DNA from: CAYFZR01 sp046760505 [NCBI: Candidatus Hydrothermarchaeota archaeon]
GTDB taxonomy: Archaea > CAYFZR01
NCBI GenBank assembly: GCA_046760505.1
Contig: JBHIEG010000009.1
Coordinates: 8,021 to 72,020, forward strand
Reading direction: 5' to 3'
Length of the DNA: 64,000 nucleotides
Shown here: positions 25,166 to 33,748 of the stretch, piece after piece
Position numbering within the stretch: position 1 is the first letter of the stretch
How the letters are laid out: each line of letters opens with the position of its first letter
Translations under genes and position numbers: made by a program
Notes under the pieces: model-generated
Databases searched by the model: none
Told to the model about the DNA's origin: nothing
The model's input: the letters and a program-made list of their open reading frames with translations, nothing else

Positions 25166-25333
25166 GCCCCAAGCAGATCGGGAAAACTTGCGACGAGGTG
25201 AACCGCTCAGCATCGAGAATTCGATGTTGAACGGGGTGGTAGTTGCAAGAACGATACCACGATGCAAAGAACCAGTTGAAAAACTGGGGAAGGTGTCGGT
25301 GGCCAGTATCGAAGTACCGAGACTGCTTGGGGC
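25166..25333 (+). ncRNA. Candidate stable structured RNA, about 168 nt, unknown class
   Basis: The ends pair perfectly: GCCCCAAGCAG (25166-25176) with CTGCTTGGGGC (25323-25333), followed by TTTTTTA. Inside, CTTGCGAC pairs with GTTGCAAG; within it a 10-bp hairpin TCAGCATCGA/TCGATGTTGA closes a 4-nt loop; CCAGTT-GAAA-AACTGG is a GNRA hairpin; CGATAC pairs with GTATCG and TCGGT with ACCGA near the 3' end. It lies in a 396-bp gene-free gap of higher GC than its surroundings, with its own TATA box and no sensible reading frame. I could not match it to RNase P, SRP, tRNA, H/ACA or C/D RNAs. Confidence 0.7.
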
Positions 25334-25340
25334 TTTTTTA
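25323..25340 (+). terminator. T-run terminator after the structured RNA
   Basis: The 3' arm of the 11-bp GC-rich closing stem is followed at once by TTTTTTATTG. Archaeal RNA polymerase terminates at such T-runs, so the transcript should end around 25334-25340. Confidence 0.6.
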
Positions 25341-25365
25341 TTGTTTCTTCTAACTTATTGATAGT

Positions 25366-26157
25366 TTAATTTTTCAAAGCACTTGCAAGCGCAACAGCAT
25401 TTTCGTAGTTTGGGCTTACTCTGGAGGTATCGACGAACACCCTGTCTATGTTTACTACTGGAGCGCCAAAGCCCTTTCCTCCCCCTAAAAGGACTAGGGT
25501 TCTGAAGATAAGGTTTCCTGTTATTCCATCTGGCACTATAATAATGTTAGCCTCTTTCACTGCATCTTCTATAAGTATTTCATAGTGCTTGCAATCCACC
25601 TTTTCTTTTAGTATGCTAGCCAGATATTCGCCTTCCATCAATGTTTTATCAACTCTTTCGTCTCTTCCCAAGTCCTGCTTCCTACCTCCAGATATTATAC
25701 CAACCCTTGGCTTTATATCGATTTTTTTTGCAATCTCTGCTCCGAATTCCACGAATTCTAATTTCTCCAAAGGTGTTCTGCCTTCATCTATTCCGACCGG
25801 GGCAAGAAAAAAATATCTGTCCTTTGGAGTACCCAGCAAAGCCATTCTCAATATTTTCGGATAATATTTTTTAAGGAAAGATAACGTATCGCTAGCGGGT
25901 AGAGACCCCCTCACTGCTCCCTCTACATCTCCCTTCATCAACAACTCTATCAGAGTCAAACATGGGTCATCGCTCACTATAGTTTCGACAAGCCTAGATT
26001 TTTTTTGAGAAACCAAAACCACGTCAGCATATCCTTTTTCGATTGCGCTAATCGCCTTTTCTTCAGCTCTTTCAAAATATCCTTTTTTTTCTGTTCCCGC
26101 TCCTAAGGCTATTCTAGCCTTATTCCTTTTTGCCATTTCGTATATTTTTTGGATCAT
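25366..26157 (-). CDS. mtxX: MtxX-like protein (methanogenesis marker 4), phosphate acyltransferase fold
   Basis: 263 residues resembling the phosphate acetyl/butyryltransferase fold but belonging to the MtxX/marker-4 group: [20 protein letters not shown] at the N-terminus, [28 protein letters not shown] in the middle, [15 protein letters not shown] and [32 protein letters not shown]. Such genes are widely conserved in methanogens and named from linkage to methyltransferase genes, but the reaction is not established. It could also be a plain acyl-phosphate-forming acyltransferase. Eighteen bases separate it from the upstream phosphoribosyltransferase gene. Confidence 0.75.
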   Translation of the reverse strand: MIQKIYEMAKRNKARIALGAGTEKKGYFERAEEKAISAIEKGYADVVLVSQKKSRLVETIVSDDPCLTLIELLMKGDVEGAVRGSLPASDTLSFLKKYYPKILRMALLGTPKDRYFFLAPVGIDEGRTPLEKLEFVEFGAEIAKKIDIKPRVGIISGGRKQDLGRDERVDKTLMEGEYLASILKEKVDCKHYEILIEDAVKEANIIIVPDGITGNLIFRTLVLLGGGKGFGAPVVNIDRVFVDTSRVSPNYENAVALASALKN

Positions 26158-26174
26158 GCTAGAAATTGATGGGA

Positions 26175-26852
26175 TTAGATAATATCTTTTTCGAGATTTG
26201 ATGTTATTTCTCTAATTTCATTCAATTTTTTTTCTAAGTATTCAATGACTTCTTCATCTGTTAAATCGGGAAAACTTTCGTAGAAACTTGCGACTGCAAA
26301 AAATGGTCTGTCATCTGATATTAAATTTACAATTTCATCTGCTTCAGGCTCAACAACCTCAATTGCTCTTGCAGAGGCAGTAGGAACTGCTATTATTATC
26401 TTTCTGGGGTTAAACTTTTTCAAATATTTTAAAGCCGCGAGCATAGTAAAGCCGCTTGCCAGTCCATCATCCACAACTATGACATTCTTGCCAGTTATTT
26501 CAGGGAATGGTTTTTCTTTACGATATTTTTTTATCCTCCTACTCACTTCCATCATTACCTTTCTTGCCAAGAATTCGATTTCTCTTGGTTCTAGTCTTAA
26601 GTAAGAGACAAGGGGTTCATTAAGAACTATTGTTCCATCTGCGGTTACAGCCCCAAATCCTGCCTCAGGATCACTTGGTATGGGAATCTTCCTTACGACT
26701 ACAACATCCAAAGGCGCGTTAATCTTTTTTGAAATTCTGTAGGCTACTGGGACTCCACCCCGGGGTATGGCTAAAACTATTGCATCCTCCTTATATTCAG
26801 CCAATTTTTCCCCGAGTATTTTCCCGGCTTCCTCTCTATCTTTAAATATCAT
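26175..26852 (-). CDS. Phosphoribosyltransferase-family protein
   Basis: 225 residues of the type I PRTase fold. The PRPP-binding loop is VIVVDDGLASGFTMLAAL; AIPRGGVPVAYRIS is the flexible loop and VVVVRKIPIPSDPEAGFGAV follows. The family is often annotated as predicted phosphoribosyltransferase; base specificity is unknown. Probably cotranscribed with mtxX. Confidence 0.85.
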   Translation of the reverse strand: MIFKDREEAGKILGEKLAEYKEDAIVLAIPRGGVPVAYRISKKINAPLDVVVVRKIPIPSDPEAGFGAVTADGTIVLNEPLVSYLRLEPREIEFLARKVMMEVSRRIKKYRKEKPFPEITGKNVIVVDDGLASGFTMLAALKYLKKFNPRKIIIAVPTASARAIEVVEPEADEIVNLISDDRPFFAVASFYESFPDLTDEEVIEYLEKKLNEIREITSNLEKDII

Positions 26853-27126
26853 ATTCCAGATCTTTCTTTTACTACTTTCTTTAAAAATGCATTACTATAC
26901 AAACATGCTTCAGATATATCTGAGCTGATGTATTCTATAAAAATAAGAAATATTATAAAAAATTATAAAAAAATAGGTGGGGAGGGTGTGGGGCTAAGGC
27001 AGGCGATATAAATGTGTGTTAACCATAAAATAAATTCTTCCTATACATTTTTGCTAAGAATTCGTGAAAATCTGTTCAGATCAATTTTAATTTTCGACCC
27101 CTCAGAGGGCAACAATTATCTAAGGA
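26853..27126. other. Gene-free 274-bp interval with a TATA box and G-rich tract
   Basis: No credible reading frame was found. Two TATA-like stretches (TATTATAAAAAATTATAAAA, about 26951-26970) precede a G-rich run, GGTGGGGAGGGTGTGGGG (26976-26993), unusual in this AT-rich sequence. A symmetric TCAGATATATCTGA occurs near 26910-26924. It may drive a short transcript, but nothing defines its end. Confidence 0.35.
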
Positions 27127-28275
27127 TTACCTAAAGAAGTACAAAAGCAAACTTATTGCTCTTTCAAACAGCGACATTTCTTCTTTCGATCTTACAATAA
27201 ATTTAATTTGGAAGTCTTTTCCAACACCTTCATTGCTTTTCAAACTTGCAGTAAAATCGTACTCACCTAAGAATGGAGGGGGGATATTTAATTTAACCAA
27301 AAAGTATTCTGTCTTATTTGATTCTAAAATTAAGCTCTCAGGCTCAATTTTAACTATCCACTTCCTTAATTCCGGAGGAAATTCTAGGGTTACATTGTGC
27401 AAGGGCTCTTTTTTTATTTTGCTTTTCATAGATACCGGTATTTTAATATTTACCTCCTCACCTTGGTAAACTTCTACTGGTTCTTTAAGATCCACAATGA
27501 TTTTCCTATCATCTACCACTTTTTTACCCACATATTTCTTCCCATCTTCAATGTTTTCTTTCAATTCTTCGAGGCTGTTACCAACCGCGAAAATTACAGG
27601 AATCTCAAATTCCTTTATTACATTTTTAGCATCCCACTGAAGGGCAATTGCTGGGTCGTCTATGTTTGTTTTGAGAGCGTTGTTAAGACTGTCATTTTTT
27701 ATATGAAGCCATAGTTTGGAGTAAGGAGTGCTTAAGTCATGCCTTGATGGTTTTATGGGAGATGAAATACCAACGTAGGTTTTCTCGTGTATATAAGCGA
27801 TATCGTTTAATTCGTCATATTTTCCATAATCAAAGTTTACTGTGGCATCTACATCGAAATCTACTCCCTGATAGAACTTTATCGATTCTAAAGGTCTTTT
27901 TGGAACTATTTTATAACTTATTATGAGCCACTTTCTGTCTGGCGGCAAAAAGATATTCCTTTCAACTGATATTTCGTCGTCTGAAAAGATGGATCTGGTT
28001 TTGTTTATTATGTTTCCTTTCAAAACCCTTAGATTTTTTAAAGGATAAGTATTCTCAGACGTATAGATCTTTTTTCCGTATCTTATGCAGAATCTCTCCA
28101 AATAAAGGTGATCCGCATTTCTATAAAATAAATTTGTTGAAGATCCTAGGCTCGCTTCCAACTTCATAACATCGTTGGAAACGATGAGTTCTTCTTTTTT
28201 CAAAATTTCTGGTTTCTGAGAGAAGCCAATTATAATTATAGTGGTTAGCAGAGATACAATCACCAAATTTCTCAT
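27127..28275 (-). CDS. Predicted secreted or surface protein, unknown function
   Basis: 382 residues. A signal peptide is visible (MRNLVIVSLLTTIIIIGFSQ) and the rest is beta-rich. Residues about 40-230 contain a large unrecognised domain; about 255-360 resembles an immunoglobulin/CARDB-like or NPCBM-associated fold (VEVYQGEEVNIKIPVSMKS ... LPFPPELRKW-like segment ... LGEYDFTASLKS). The C-terminus ends hydrophobically (RAISLLLYFFR), possibly a membrane anchor. It lies 10 bp upstream of purE's far end on the same strand, with no functional link evident. Confidence 0.65.
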   Translation of the reverse strand: MRNLVIVSLLTTIIIIGFSQKPEILKKEELIVSNDVMKLEASLGSSTNLFYRNADHLYLERFCIRYGKKIYTSENTYPLKNLRVLKGNIINKTRSIFSDDEISVERNIFLPPDRKWLIISYKIVPKRPLESIKFYQGVDFDVDATVNFDYGKYDELNDIAYIHEKTYVGISSPIKPSRHDLSTPYSKLWLHIKNDSLNNALKTNIDDPAIALQWDAKNVIKEFEIPVIFAVGNSLEELKENIEDGKKYVGKKVVDDRKIIVDLKEPVEVYQGEEVNIKIPVSMKSKIKKEPLHNVTLEFPPELRKWIVKIEPESLILESNKTEYFLVKLNIPPPFLGEYDFTASLKSNEGVGKDFQIKFIVRSKEEMSLFERAISLLLYFFR

Positions 28276-28284
28276 TGTAACACC

Positions 28285-28749
28285 TTATAAATTTAAATCT
28301 CTCTCCACTACGTTCTTTTCTTTTCTATATTGGATCAATTTAGCCTTTATATTATCGTTGAAAAGGGCAAGTATTTTTACTGCCAGGAGAGAAGCGTTTT
28401 CCGCGTTATCTATACCTACAACTCCCACTGGGATCCCTCTTGGCATCTGGACCATGGAGAGTAATGAATCAATGCCCAGTAAATTAGAAGAAACTGGAAG
28501 CCCGATTACAGGCTTCAACGTCTTTGATGCAACTATTCCCGGAAGATGAGCAGACATTCCTGCCACGCATATGTAAATCATTGTCCCCTTGCTCTCTGCG
28601 TAATCAATCAACTTATCCAACTCTTCGGGAGATCTGTGAGCAGAAACAATATTTAGAGAATAATTAAGATCAAATTTCTTTAAAATTGAAGAAATCTTCT
28701 TTCCAACTTCCAAATCACTTTTACTTCCAAGTATTACGCAAACATCCAT
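28285..28749 (-). CDS. purE: 5-(Carboxyamino)imidazole ribonucleotide mutase / AIR carboxylase PurE
   Basis: 154 residues, purine biosynthesis. VILGSKSDLEVGKKISSIL, IVSAHRSPEELDKLI, YICVAGMSAHLPGIVASKTLKPVIGLPV and VQMPRGIPVGVVGIDNAENA are the PurE signatures. Because archaeal PurE can act as class II AIR carboxylase using CO2 directly when PurK is absent, which class applies cannot be decided without the rest of the genome. Confidence 0.93.
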   Translation of the reverse strand: MDVCVILGSKSDLEVGKKISSILKKFDLNYSLNIVSAHRSPEELDKLIDYAESKGTMIYICVAGMSAHLPGIVASKTLKPVIGLPVSSNLLGIDSLLSMVQMPRGIPVGVVGIDNAENASLLAVKILALFNDNIKAKLIQYRKEKNVVERDLNL

Positions 28750-28771
28750 TAGGACACCAATTTAATTCTAT

Positions 28772-29128
28772 CTATTCTAGCAACTCACTCATTCTTTTAT
28801 ACATGTCTTCTAAATTTTCTTTCATCTTCTTCTTTATTCCTTCTTCAGGAGATGCGTAGTACTTATAGTAGTAACCGCCCTCATCTTTGGATAGTGATTT
28901 CCTGTAGGCTAACCCCTTACTCACTAAATTTTGAAGTATCCTTTGTGCGCTACTTCTATTTCTATTTATACTTTCAGCCAAACTCTTTACATCCTTAGAT
29001 CCTTCTCTCAATGCAAAGTAGGCTTCTATTTCAATGGGCCTTAGATCTAGTAGACATTGCATTGCGTCTCTCAAAGTTAGATCACGATTGCTAATTATTG
29101 ATCGTAAATCTTCAAATCCCATGAACAT
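28772..29128 (-). CDS. Small winged-helix regulator
   Basis: 118 residues with a central winged helix: LRPIEIEAYFALREGSKDVKSLAE, NRNRSSAQRILQNLVSKGLAYRK as recognition helix, and a wing ending YYYKYYASP. The C-terminal helix (KKKMKENLEDMYKRMSELL) probably dimerises. Related to TrmB/MarR-like archaeal regulators. ATG 29128 has GAAGGA five bases upstream. Targets unknown. Confidence 0.75.
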   Translation of the reverse strand: MFMGFEDLRSIISNRDLTLRDAMQCLLDLRPIEIEAYFALREGSKDVKSLAESINRNRSSAQRILQNLVSKGLAYRKSLSKDEGGYYYKYYASPEEGIKKKMKENLEDMYKRMSELLE

Positions 29129-29184
29129 TTTTTCCTTCTTTTAATAAAAAAACCTTTTGATCATAGTTCATTTTCCTCTGGATA

Positions 29185-30372
29185 TTAAACTTTAAATGAG
29201 CAAACTTGTTTGAACTCAGCCAGAGGCTCTCCTAATGCACATTCTTCGATTTTTTGGAGAACTTCCATCCCTCTGTAGGTGTAAGGAACTTCTCTGGGAT
29301 TGGAAAGAATGAAGGTTCGATCTTTGGCAAGGATCTTGAAGTATCTGGAATTTTTTATCTGGACCGCTTTTACCTCCTTACATGATGTGTTAAGTGTATA
29401 GCCTCCTCCATGAGGCAGAACGTTCACATATTTGATGAATTCCTCAAGACCTAACTCTTCCGCCCTTTCTTGAAATCTTAGTCGCTCAACGGTTCCTTGT
29501 GAAAGATTTGGATAGCCCCTTATCAATATAACTGGAAGATCCCATCCTAGGGCAAGAGGAAATAAGGGAGCATTTAGGCTACAAGTTGACTTATCGGTGG
29601 AATCGTAAACTCCAAGGCGCATAACATTTGCATCGAATAATCCCTGATGAATGGGATTACATATAATATTGCAGTCTCCGAATATCTCTGCTAGGAGAAG
29701 TTTTCTTTTTTTCTCTGAAAATGCCTCAAGTTTTCTGTATTGATTGTAGTACTTCTTCGCCTCTTTTCCTTCCAAAACATAGCATTTTCCGAATGGAGTT
29801 TCTTCCCATGTACCCTCGTAGTTTTCAAAATTATAGAGTAGATGTTTTATTTCAGAAGCAGATGTATGAATCAAGGCTAGTAAAGACCCTTCTGGGATGC
29901 TATCTAACCTAGACCATTTAACCGAAAGAACTTCTATGAAGTGGTTTCCTTTGTTTAAGTCCCATTTGATGGAAACTCCATTTACACATAAGTCCATTTT
30001 CTTTGTTTCGTATATCATTTCGAGTATCTCTGCATCAGACAGCGCTTCATTCAAAATGGCTAAAATCATTCCACAAGCATTTGGCCTAACCTCTGGAAAA
30101 ATGATTTTGTCATATTTTTTTCCTGGCCAGTGGATGATACACCCATATCCAAAGCCGCTCATCCATCTATCATAGTTCCTCGTTATCGTTGCATCAGGTC
30201 CGAGAAGTGAGAAAGTTTCAGTTTTATCGATACCGTAACTTCTGAGGACATGGATAATTTTTGCTATTCCGTATCTCATATTCAAGTAAGAAAGTGTGGA
30301 AGCAGTATCGCCTAGACCAAGGGAAAAAATTCTTTTTTCAGATTCTTTAAGGAGTTCTTCTTCCCCAAGCAA
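29185..30372 (-). CDS. Divergent RtcB-like protein
   Basis: 395 residues. Motif order matches the RNA ligase RtcB: VRPNACGMILA (RtcB DxGCGM, Cys100), KGNHFIEV (His144), LIHTSASEI (RtcB HxGSRG, His169), ICNPIHQGLF (His242), LGVYDSTDKSTCSLNAPLFPLALGWDLPVILIRG (RtcB TRKGA...PGSMG...IVRG region) and VLPHGGGYTLN (RtcB SHGAGRxxSR, His321). All metal/GMP histidines and the Cys are kept, while Asp before GCGM, the HGSRG Arg and the GAGR/SR residues are changed. It may bind Mn and nucleotide yet act on a different substrate. TTG 30372 has GAGG upstream. Canonical RtcB is not in this window. Confidence 0.6.
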   Translation of the reverse strand: MLGEEELLKESEKRIFSLGLGDTASTLSYLNMRYGIAKIIHVLRSYGIDKTETFSLLGPDATITRNYDRWMSGFGYGCIIHWPGKKYDKIIFPEVRPNACGMILAILNEALSDAEILEMIYETKKMDLCVNGVSIKWDLNKGNHFIEVLSVKWSRLDSIPEGSLLALIHTSASEIKHLLYNFENYEGTWEETPFGKCYVLEGKEAKKYYNQYRKLEAFSEKKRKLLLAEIFGDCNIICNPIHQGLFDANVMRLGVYDSTDKSTCSLNAPLFPLALGWDLPVILIRGYPNLSQGTVERLRFQERAEELGLEEFIKYVNVLPHGGGYTLNTSCKEVKAVQIKNSRYFKILAKDRTFILSNPREVPYTYRGMEVLQKIEECALGEPLAEFKQVCSFKV

Positions 30373-30441
30373 TGTTAGTCCTCTTTGCTGAACTTGAGCC
30401 CAACTAAAACTATTTAAAGTTTATCTCTCAATAAGGCTTAC

Positions 30442-31287
30442 ATGGGTGATAATGACATTCCAGAGAGAATCAAGAGACTTTTGATCACATATGATGACTT
30501 GGTTAGTGAACTAAAAGAATTTTCTGGATTAAATTTAGATTTTTACCCTTCTTTGCCTAAAGATATTCCCGTAGTTCGCATAGGAAACTCAAACAAAGTC
30601 ATCATGTTTGTCGCGAGGATCCATGGAGACGAACCTACAGGCACAGAAGCGTGTAGGTGGTTTATCAGAAGTAAAGAGCCTAATGACTTTGCTTATGTCC
30701 TCTTTCCTCTAGTGAACACATACGGGTGTGAATATAACAAGAGAGAAAACATCCATAACATAGACATTACTCGAGATTTTATGGTAAGCAAGGAGTTTGA
30801 AACACTTGCTTTAAAAAATGCGATAGAAAAATTTAAGCCAAGATTTATATTGGACCTACATAACACCAACTTTCTGACACCCCTCTCGAAGAATCCAAGA
30901 GGATATCTTCAACCCGCTAACGACAATGAATCTATCAGGGCGGCATTGCAAATTAAGAGTTACCTAGATAAACACGGCTTATCGAATCTTATTAGGAAAG
31001 ATATGCTTCCAGAATGTTTTCTAAATCCAAAAGGAGGCAAACACACAAATTACAAGAAGATAGATGACGGTGTATTCGTGAGATATAAGGGTGAAACAGG
31101 TTTCAAGGAATACACAATGAAGTTGGGAATTCCCCATATATGCGTAGAATCTCCTGCTAAAACAAAGAATTTCTTCTTTAGAGAAAAGGAAGAAATAGAG
31201 AGATATGAAAAGAATTTCAAGAGCTATGTGAATTTCCATTATCTCAGCATGCTTGGTGTGATAGAATATCTCAAGGCAAGGAGGTAG
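30442..31287 (+). CDS. M14-like zinc carboxypeptidase / succinylglutamate desuccinylase-type hydrolase
   Basis: 281 residues. The zinc site is HGDEPTG (HxxE) and DLHNTN (distal His), with VNTYGCEYNKRENIHNIDITRDF replacing the NPxGxxxxxR...NR segment and CVESPAKT giving the catalytic Glu. Members cleave acyl groups from amino acids or trim C-terminal residues. It is 4 bp upstream of an ATP-grasp-like gene, a pairing that suggests making and trimming of an amide-linked product. A TATA-like CTATTTAAAG lies about 30 bp before ATG. Confidence 0.8.
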   Translation: MGDNDIPERIKRLLITYDDLVSELKEFSGLNLDFYPSLPKDIPVVRIGNSNKVIMFVARIHGDEPTGTEACRWFIRSKEPNDFAYVLFPLVNTYGCEYNKRENIHNIDITRDFMVSKEFETLALKNAIEKFKPRFILDLHNTNFLTPLSKNPRGYLQPANDNESIRAALQIKSYLDKHGLSNLIRKDMLPECFLNPKGGKHTNYKKIDDGVFVRYKGETGFKEYTMKLGIPHICVESPAKTKNFFFREKEEIERYEKNFKSYVNFHYLSMLGVIEYLKARR

Positions 31288-31291
31288 TAAG

Positions 31292-32836
31292 ATGGACATC
31301 ACTGATCTGTCCATCGAGTTGTACGAGTCACATCAAAGAATGATCAATTCAGAAAAGAAAAATTTCGTGAAAGAGGTTGAGAGTTTTCAGAAATATCTTG
31401 ATAAAATCAGCGAGATATTTGGTATTGATCAATACAATCTCGCAAGATACGGGTATTTTTTGGACATGAGATTGATGAGAGAGACCTACTTGGAATTACT
31501 TGAGGAAAGACCAGATATCGCAGAAGTAAGAAAGAGTGAAAATTTACCCGTTCTTATGAGCGTAGATATGATGGATTGTGGCGGTAAGATAGCAGTGATA
31601 GAAACAAACGGATTTACTTGCAGGGGATTCAGTTGCGGGGATGTTGAGATGATTGTTAGTTCTCTAAAAAATGTACTCAAAGATGGAAAGGTTACATTTG
31701 CAATCGGATATCCATTTGAGGAAGGAAAATCAAGAAAATCTGATGACCTTGTATACGAAAAAATATTGTACTGCGGTGCATTGGCTAAGAAGATGAGAGA
31801 ACATGGAAAGAAGGTAAAAGTTGAGAAATTTGATGATAGAATAGATAGTGGTAGAATAAATAATGACTTTGATATACTGATGCTCTTGATACCAAAAAAC
31901 ATGTCAGAGAATTTTGAGATAAGAGATAACCGAGTCTTTCTTGAAAATGTAAGAATCGACTTCATATCTGATAACATAGCAAGGACAAGAAACGAATTGG
32001 TAGACTATGTAATTAACATCAATCCCAATGGTAAGATTTCAGACAGCAAGCATCTAACATATAAGGCAGTCGAAAGTTTTTTAAAATCTTTGAAAAGAAA
32101 GTCTCCAGTCCATGCTCTTTACTCTCATCGAATAAATGTCAAAGAATTAGGTGACAAAGAAATTAGAGAAGAAGTTAAGAAAGCTACAAGGAATATTCTT
32201 GCCATGGGGAGAAATATCCTTGTAAAACCAGATAAGGGGTCTGGTGGTGGCGGTATCTTTGTTTGCAGTACCGAAGAGGAAGTTTTTGAGAGAATTAAAT
32301 TAGCAGAGCCCTATGCACCCGATGGAAATATTTTAATAATGGAATGTGCGCCCGTAGTTCCAGTGGATCTTGATTTGGATGTAGGTAAGATTAGGTCTGG
32401 AGATTTGCTTGAAAAGGTAATCAGAGAGATCCATCAACACGCTCTGGAAGAAGGTATTCCTGAGAACTTTTTAAAAGGCAAACATGCGGTAGATTTCAGA
32501 TTCTATGTTGTATGTCTGAAAGGGAAAGAAATAATCGAAAAATACGGTGTAAAGAAAATTAACGGAGAAAGTTTTTATTTGGCCCCTCTTGCAGCAATTC
32601 TCAGGATGGCTCCAGGAATCTGGATTGATGATTCGAAGTTTTTGGTAGAAGATCCAACAATAATAAAGACCAATATCAGCCAAGAAGTGAAAGATAAGGG
32701 TGCAAAGGTAGAACACGGCATACTTAGATTTTTTGTCCCCTTCAAAGAAATCCTTGAAGCATTCAACTATAGAGAGAGATATAAAGACTTTATGATTGCT
32801 TCTTTCGATGCGGTAAAGGCAACGATTTATTACTAG
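31292..32836 (+). CDS. ATP-grasp-like ligase, substrate unknown
   Basis: 514 residues. The C-terminal half has ATP-grasp features: NILVKPDKGSGGGGIFV (nucleotide-binding glycine loop), ILIMECAPVVPVDLD, KHAVDFRFYVVCLKG (metal/ATP strand) and EDPTIIKTNIS (Asn metal ligand). The N-terminal ~250 residues carry a Cys/Gly-rich stretch (MMDCGGKIAVIETNGFTCRGFSCGD), unrecognised. ATP-grasp enzymes join carboxylates to amines through acyl-phosphates. AGGAGGT precedes ATG. It is cotranscribed with the M14-like hydrolase. Confidence 0.65.
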   Translation: MDITDLSIELYESHQRMINSEKKNFVKEVESFQKYLDKISEIFGIDQYNLARYGYFLDMRLMRETYLELLEERPDIAEVRKSENLPVLMSVDMMDCGGKIAVIETNGFTCRGFSCGDVEMIVSSLKNVLKDGKVTFAIGYPFEEGKSRKSDDLVYEKILYCGALAKKMREHGKKVKVEKFDDRIDSGRINNDFDILMLLIPKNMSENFEIRDNRVFLENVRIDFISDNIARTRNELVDYVININPNGKISDSKHLTYKAVESFLKSLKRKSPVHALYSHRINVKELGDKEIREEVKKATRNILAMGRNILVKPDKGSGGGGIFVCSTEEEVFERIKLAEPYAPDGNILIMECAPVVPVDLDLDVGKIRSGDLLEKVIREIHQHALEEGIPENFLKGKHAVDFRFYVVCLKGKEIIEKYGVKKINGESFYLAPLAAILRMAPGIWIDDSKFLVEDPTIIKTNISQEVKDKGAKVEHGILRFFVPFKEILEAFNYRERYKDFMIASFDAVKATIYY

Positions 32837-32855
32837 CCATTTTTTTAATCCTAAA

Positions 32856-33674
32856 TCAGGATTCTTTAGCTATTTCCCAGAGCATATCCCAGAAAAGCAT
32901 GAAAGACTTTGCAAAGCTGTCATTTTCAAAATATAATCCTGTGACATTCAAGAGAGCATCACCCTTTATTCCTGGCAAACAAATGAATATAGCCTTTGAA
33001 TCCACGAGAGTTATCTTAATGGGGGGCATTATCCCTTCTTTTTCTCCAAACCTTATGAGGGGAGATATAGTTCTAATTATTCCCTCTTTTTTGAGTTTTT
33101 CAAGATCTTTCTCATCGAGACTATCAGGGATGATAGGTCTTTTGCGAGCCACTATCTTGACCCTGGCATTTCTATCTTTTTTTTCCATGATGATATTTTC
33201 TATGATTTTAAATTCGTTTCTAAGGAAGTATCCATTGACAATTCGAATCTCTTTTTTCGCGCTCCTTAATATTTCTTCCAATTTTATTAGATAATTCTGT
33301 TCTCCGCTGACTATCCAGACAGTTGTTTCCTCTTCTCGAGTCTCCCTTCTCTTCAAGTAGATCTGGTTGATATAGGGTATAATTTGATCACTCATTTCTT
33401 GAAGTTCATTTGATCTCGTTAGAACAAAGTTCTTCAGCGCGTTATTTGGATCAAGCGCTCGGAAGACTTTAGGTCTTTTGTACTGTACTTCAAGCAGCCC
33501 CCACTTCGTAAGTTTATCCAGGGCTTCGTAGACTTTTGGACGGGAAAAACCTGATAGTTTGCTCAGTTCTCCAGCTGTGGCCTGATTTCGCGATAGTAGT
33601 AGGAGATATGTCTTTGTCTCTGCTTCTGTCATTCCCAAATCCTGCAGTTGCCTTTGAATTTCATGCAACTTCAT
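32856..33674 (-). CDS. TrmB-family transcriptional regulator
   Basis: 272 residues. N-terminal winged helix LGMTEAETKTYLLLLSRNQATAGELSKLSGFSRPKVYEALDKL is the TrmB type, followed by a coiled coil and a C-terminal sensor domain of phospholipase-D-like fold (TVWIVSGEQNYLIKLEEILRSA). TrmB proteins sense sugars or other ligands. It is divergent from an ABC exporter, with symmetrical sequences around the exporter TATA box, so it likely controls that operon. ATG 33674 has GGTGA five bases upstream. Confidence 0.85.
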   Translation of the reverse strand: MKLHEIQRQLQDLGMTEAETKTYLLLLSRNQATAGELSKLSGFSRPKVYEALDKLTKWGLLEVQYKRPKVFRALDPNNALKNFVLTRSNELQEMSDQIIPYINQIYLKRRETREEETTVWIVSGEQNYLIKLEEILRSAKKEIRIVNGYFLRNEFKIIENIIMEKKDRNARVKIVARKRPIIPDSLDEKDLEKLKKEGIIRTISPLIRFGEKEGIMPPIKITLVDSKAIFICLPGIKGDALLNVTGLYFENDSFAKSFMLFWDMLWEIAKES

Positions 33675-33726
33675 TGACCTCACCATTAATGTTGTCAAGT
33701 AAGTTGTTTACAATAGAAAGGTTTAT

Positions 33727-33748
33727 AAGTTTCTTTATATATAAACTT
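33727..33748. promoter_or_regulatory. Dyad around the ABC exporter TATA box
   Basis: AAGTTT-N10-AAACTT, whose centre CTTTATATAT is the TATA box of the exporter operon. A wider pair, GTCAAGT (33694-33700) and ACTTGAC (33745-33751), also spans the divergent region. Binding by the adjacent TrmB protein is a natural inference. Confidence 0.5.

Noticed and set aside
25166-25333. Structured RNA as RNase P RNA or SRP RNA
   Set aside because: The conserved RNase P core motifs and the SRP helix-8 loop motif are not present, and the length is well below archaeal SRP RNA and most RNase P RNAs.
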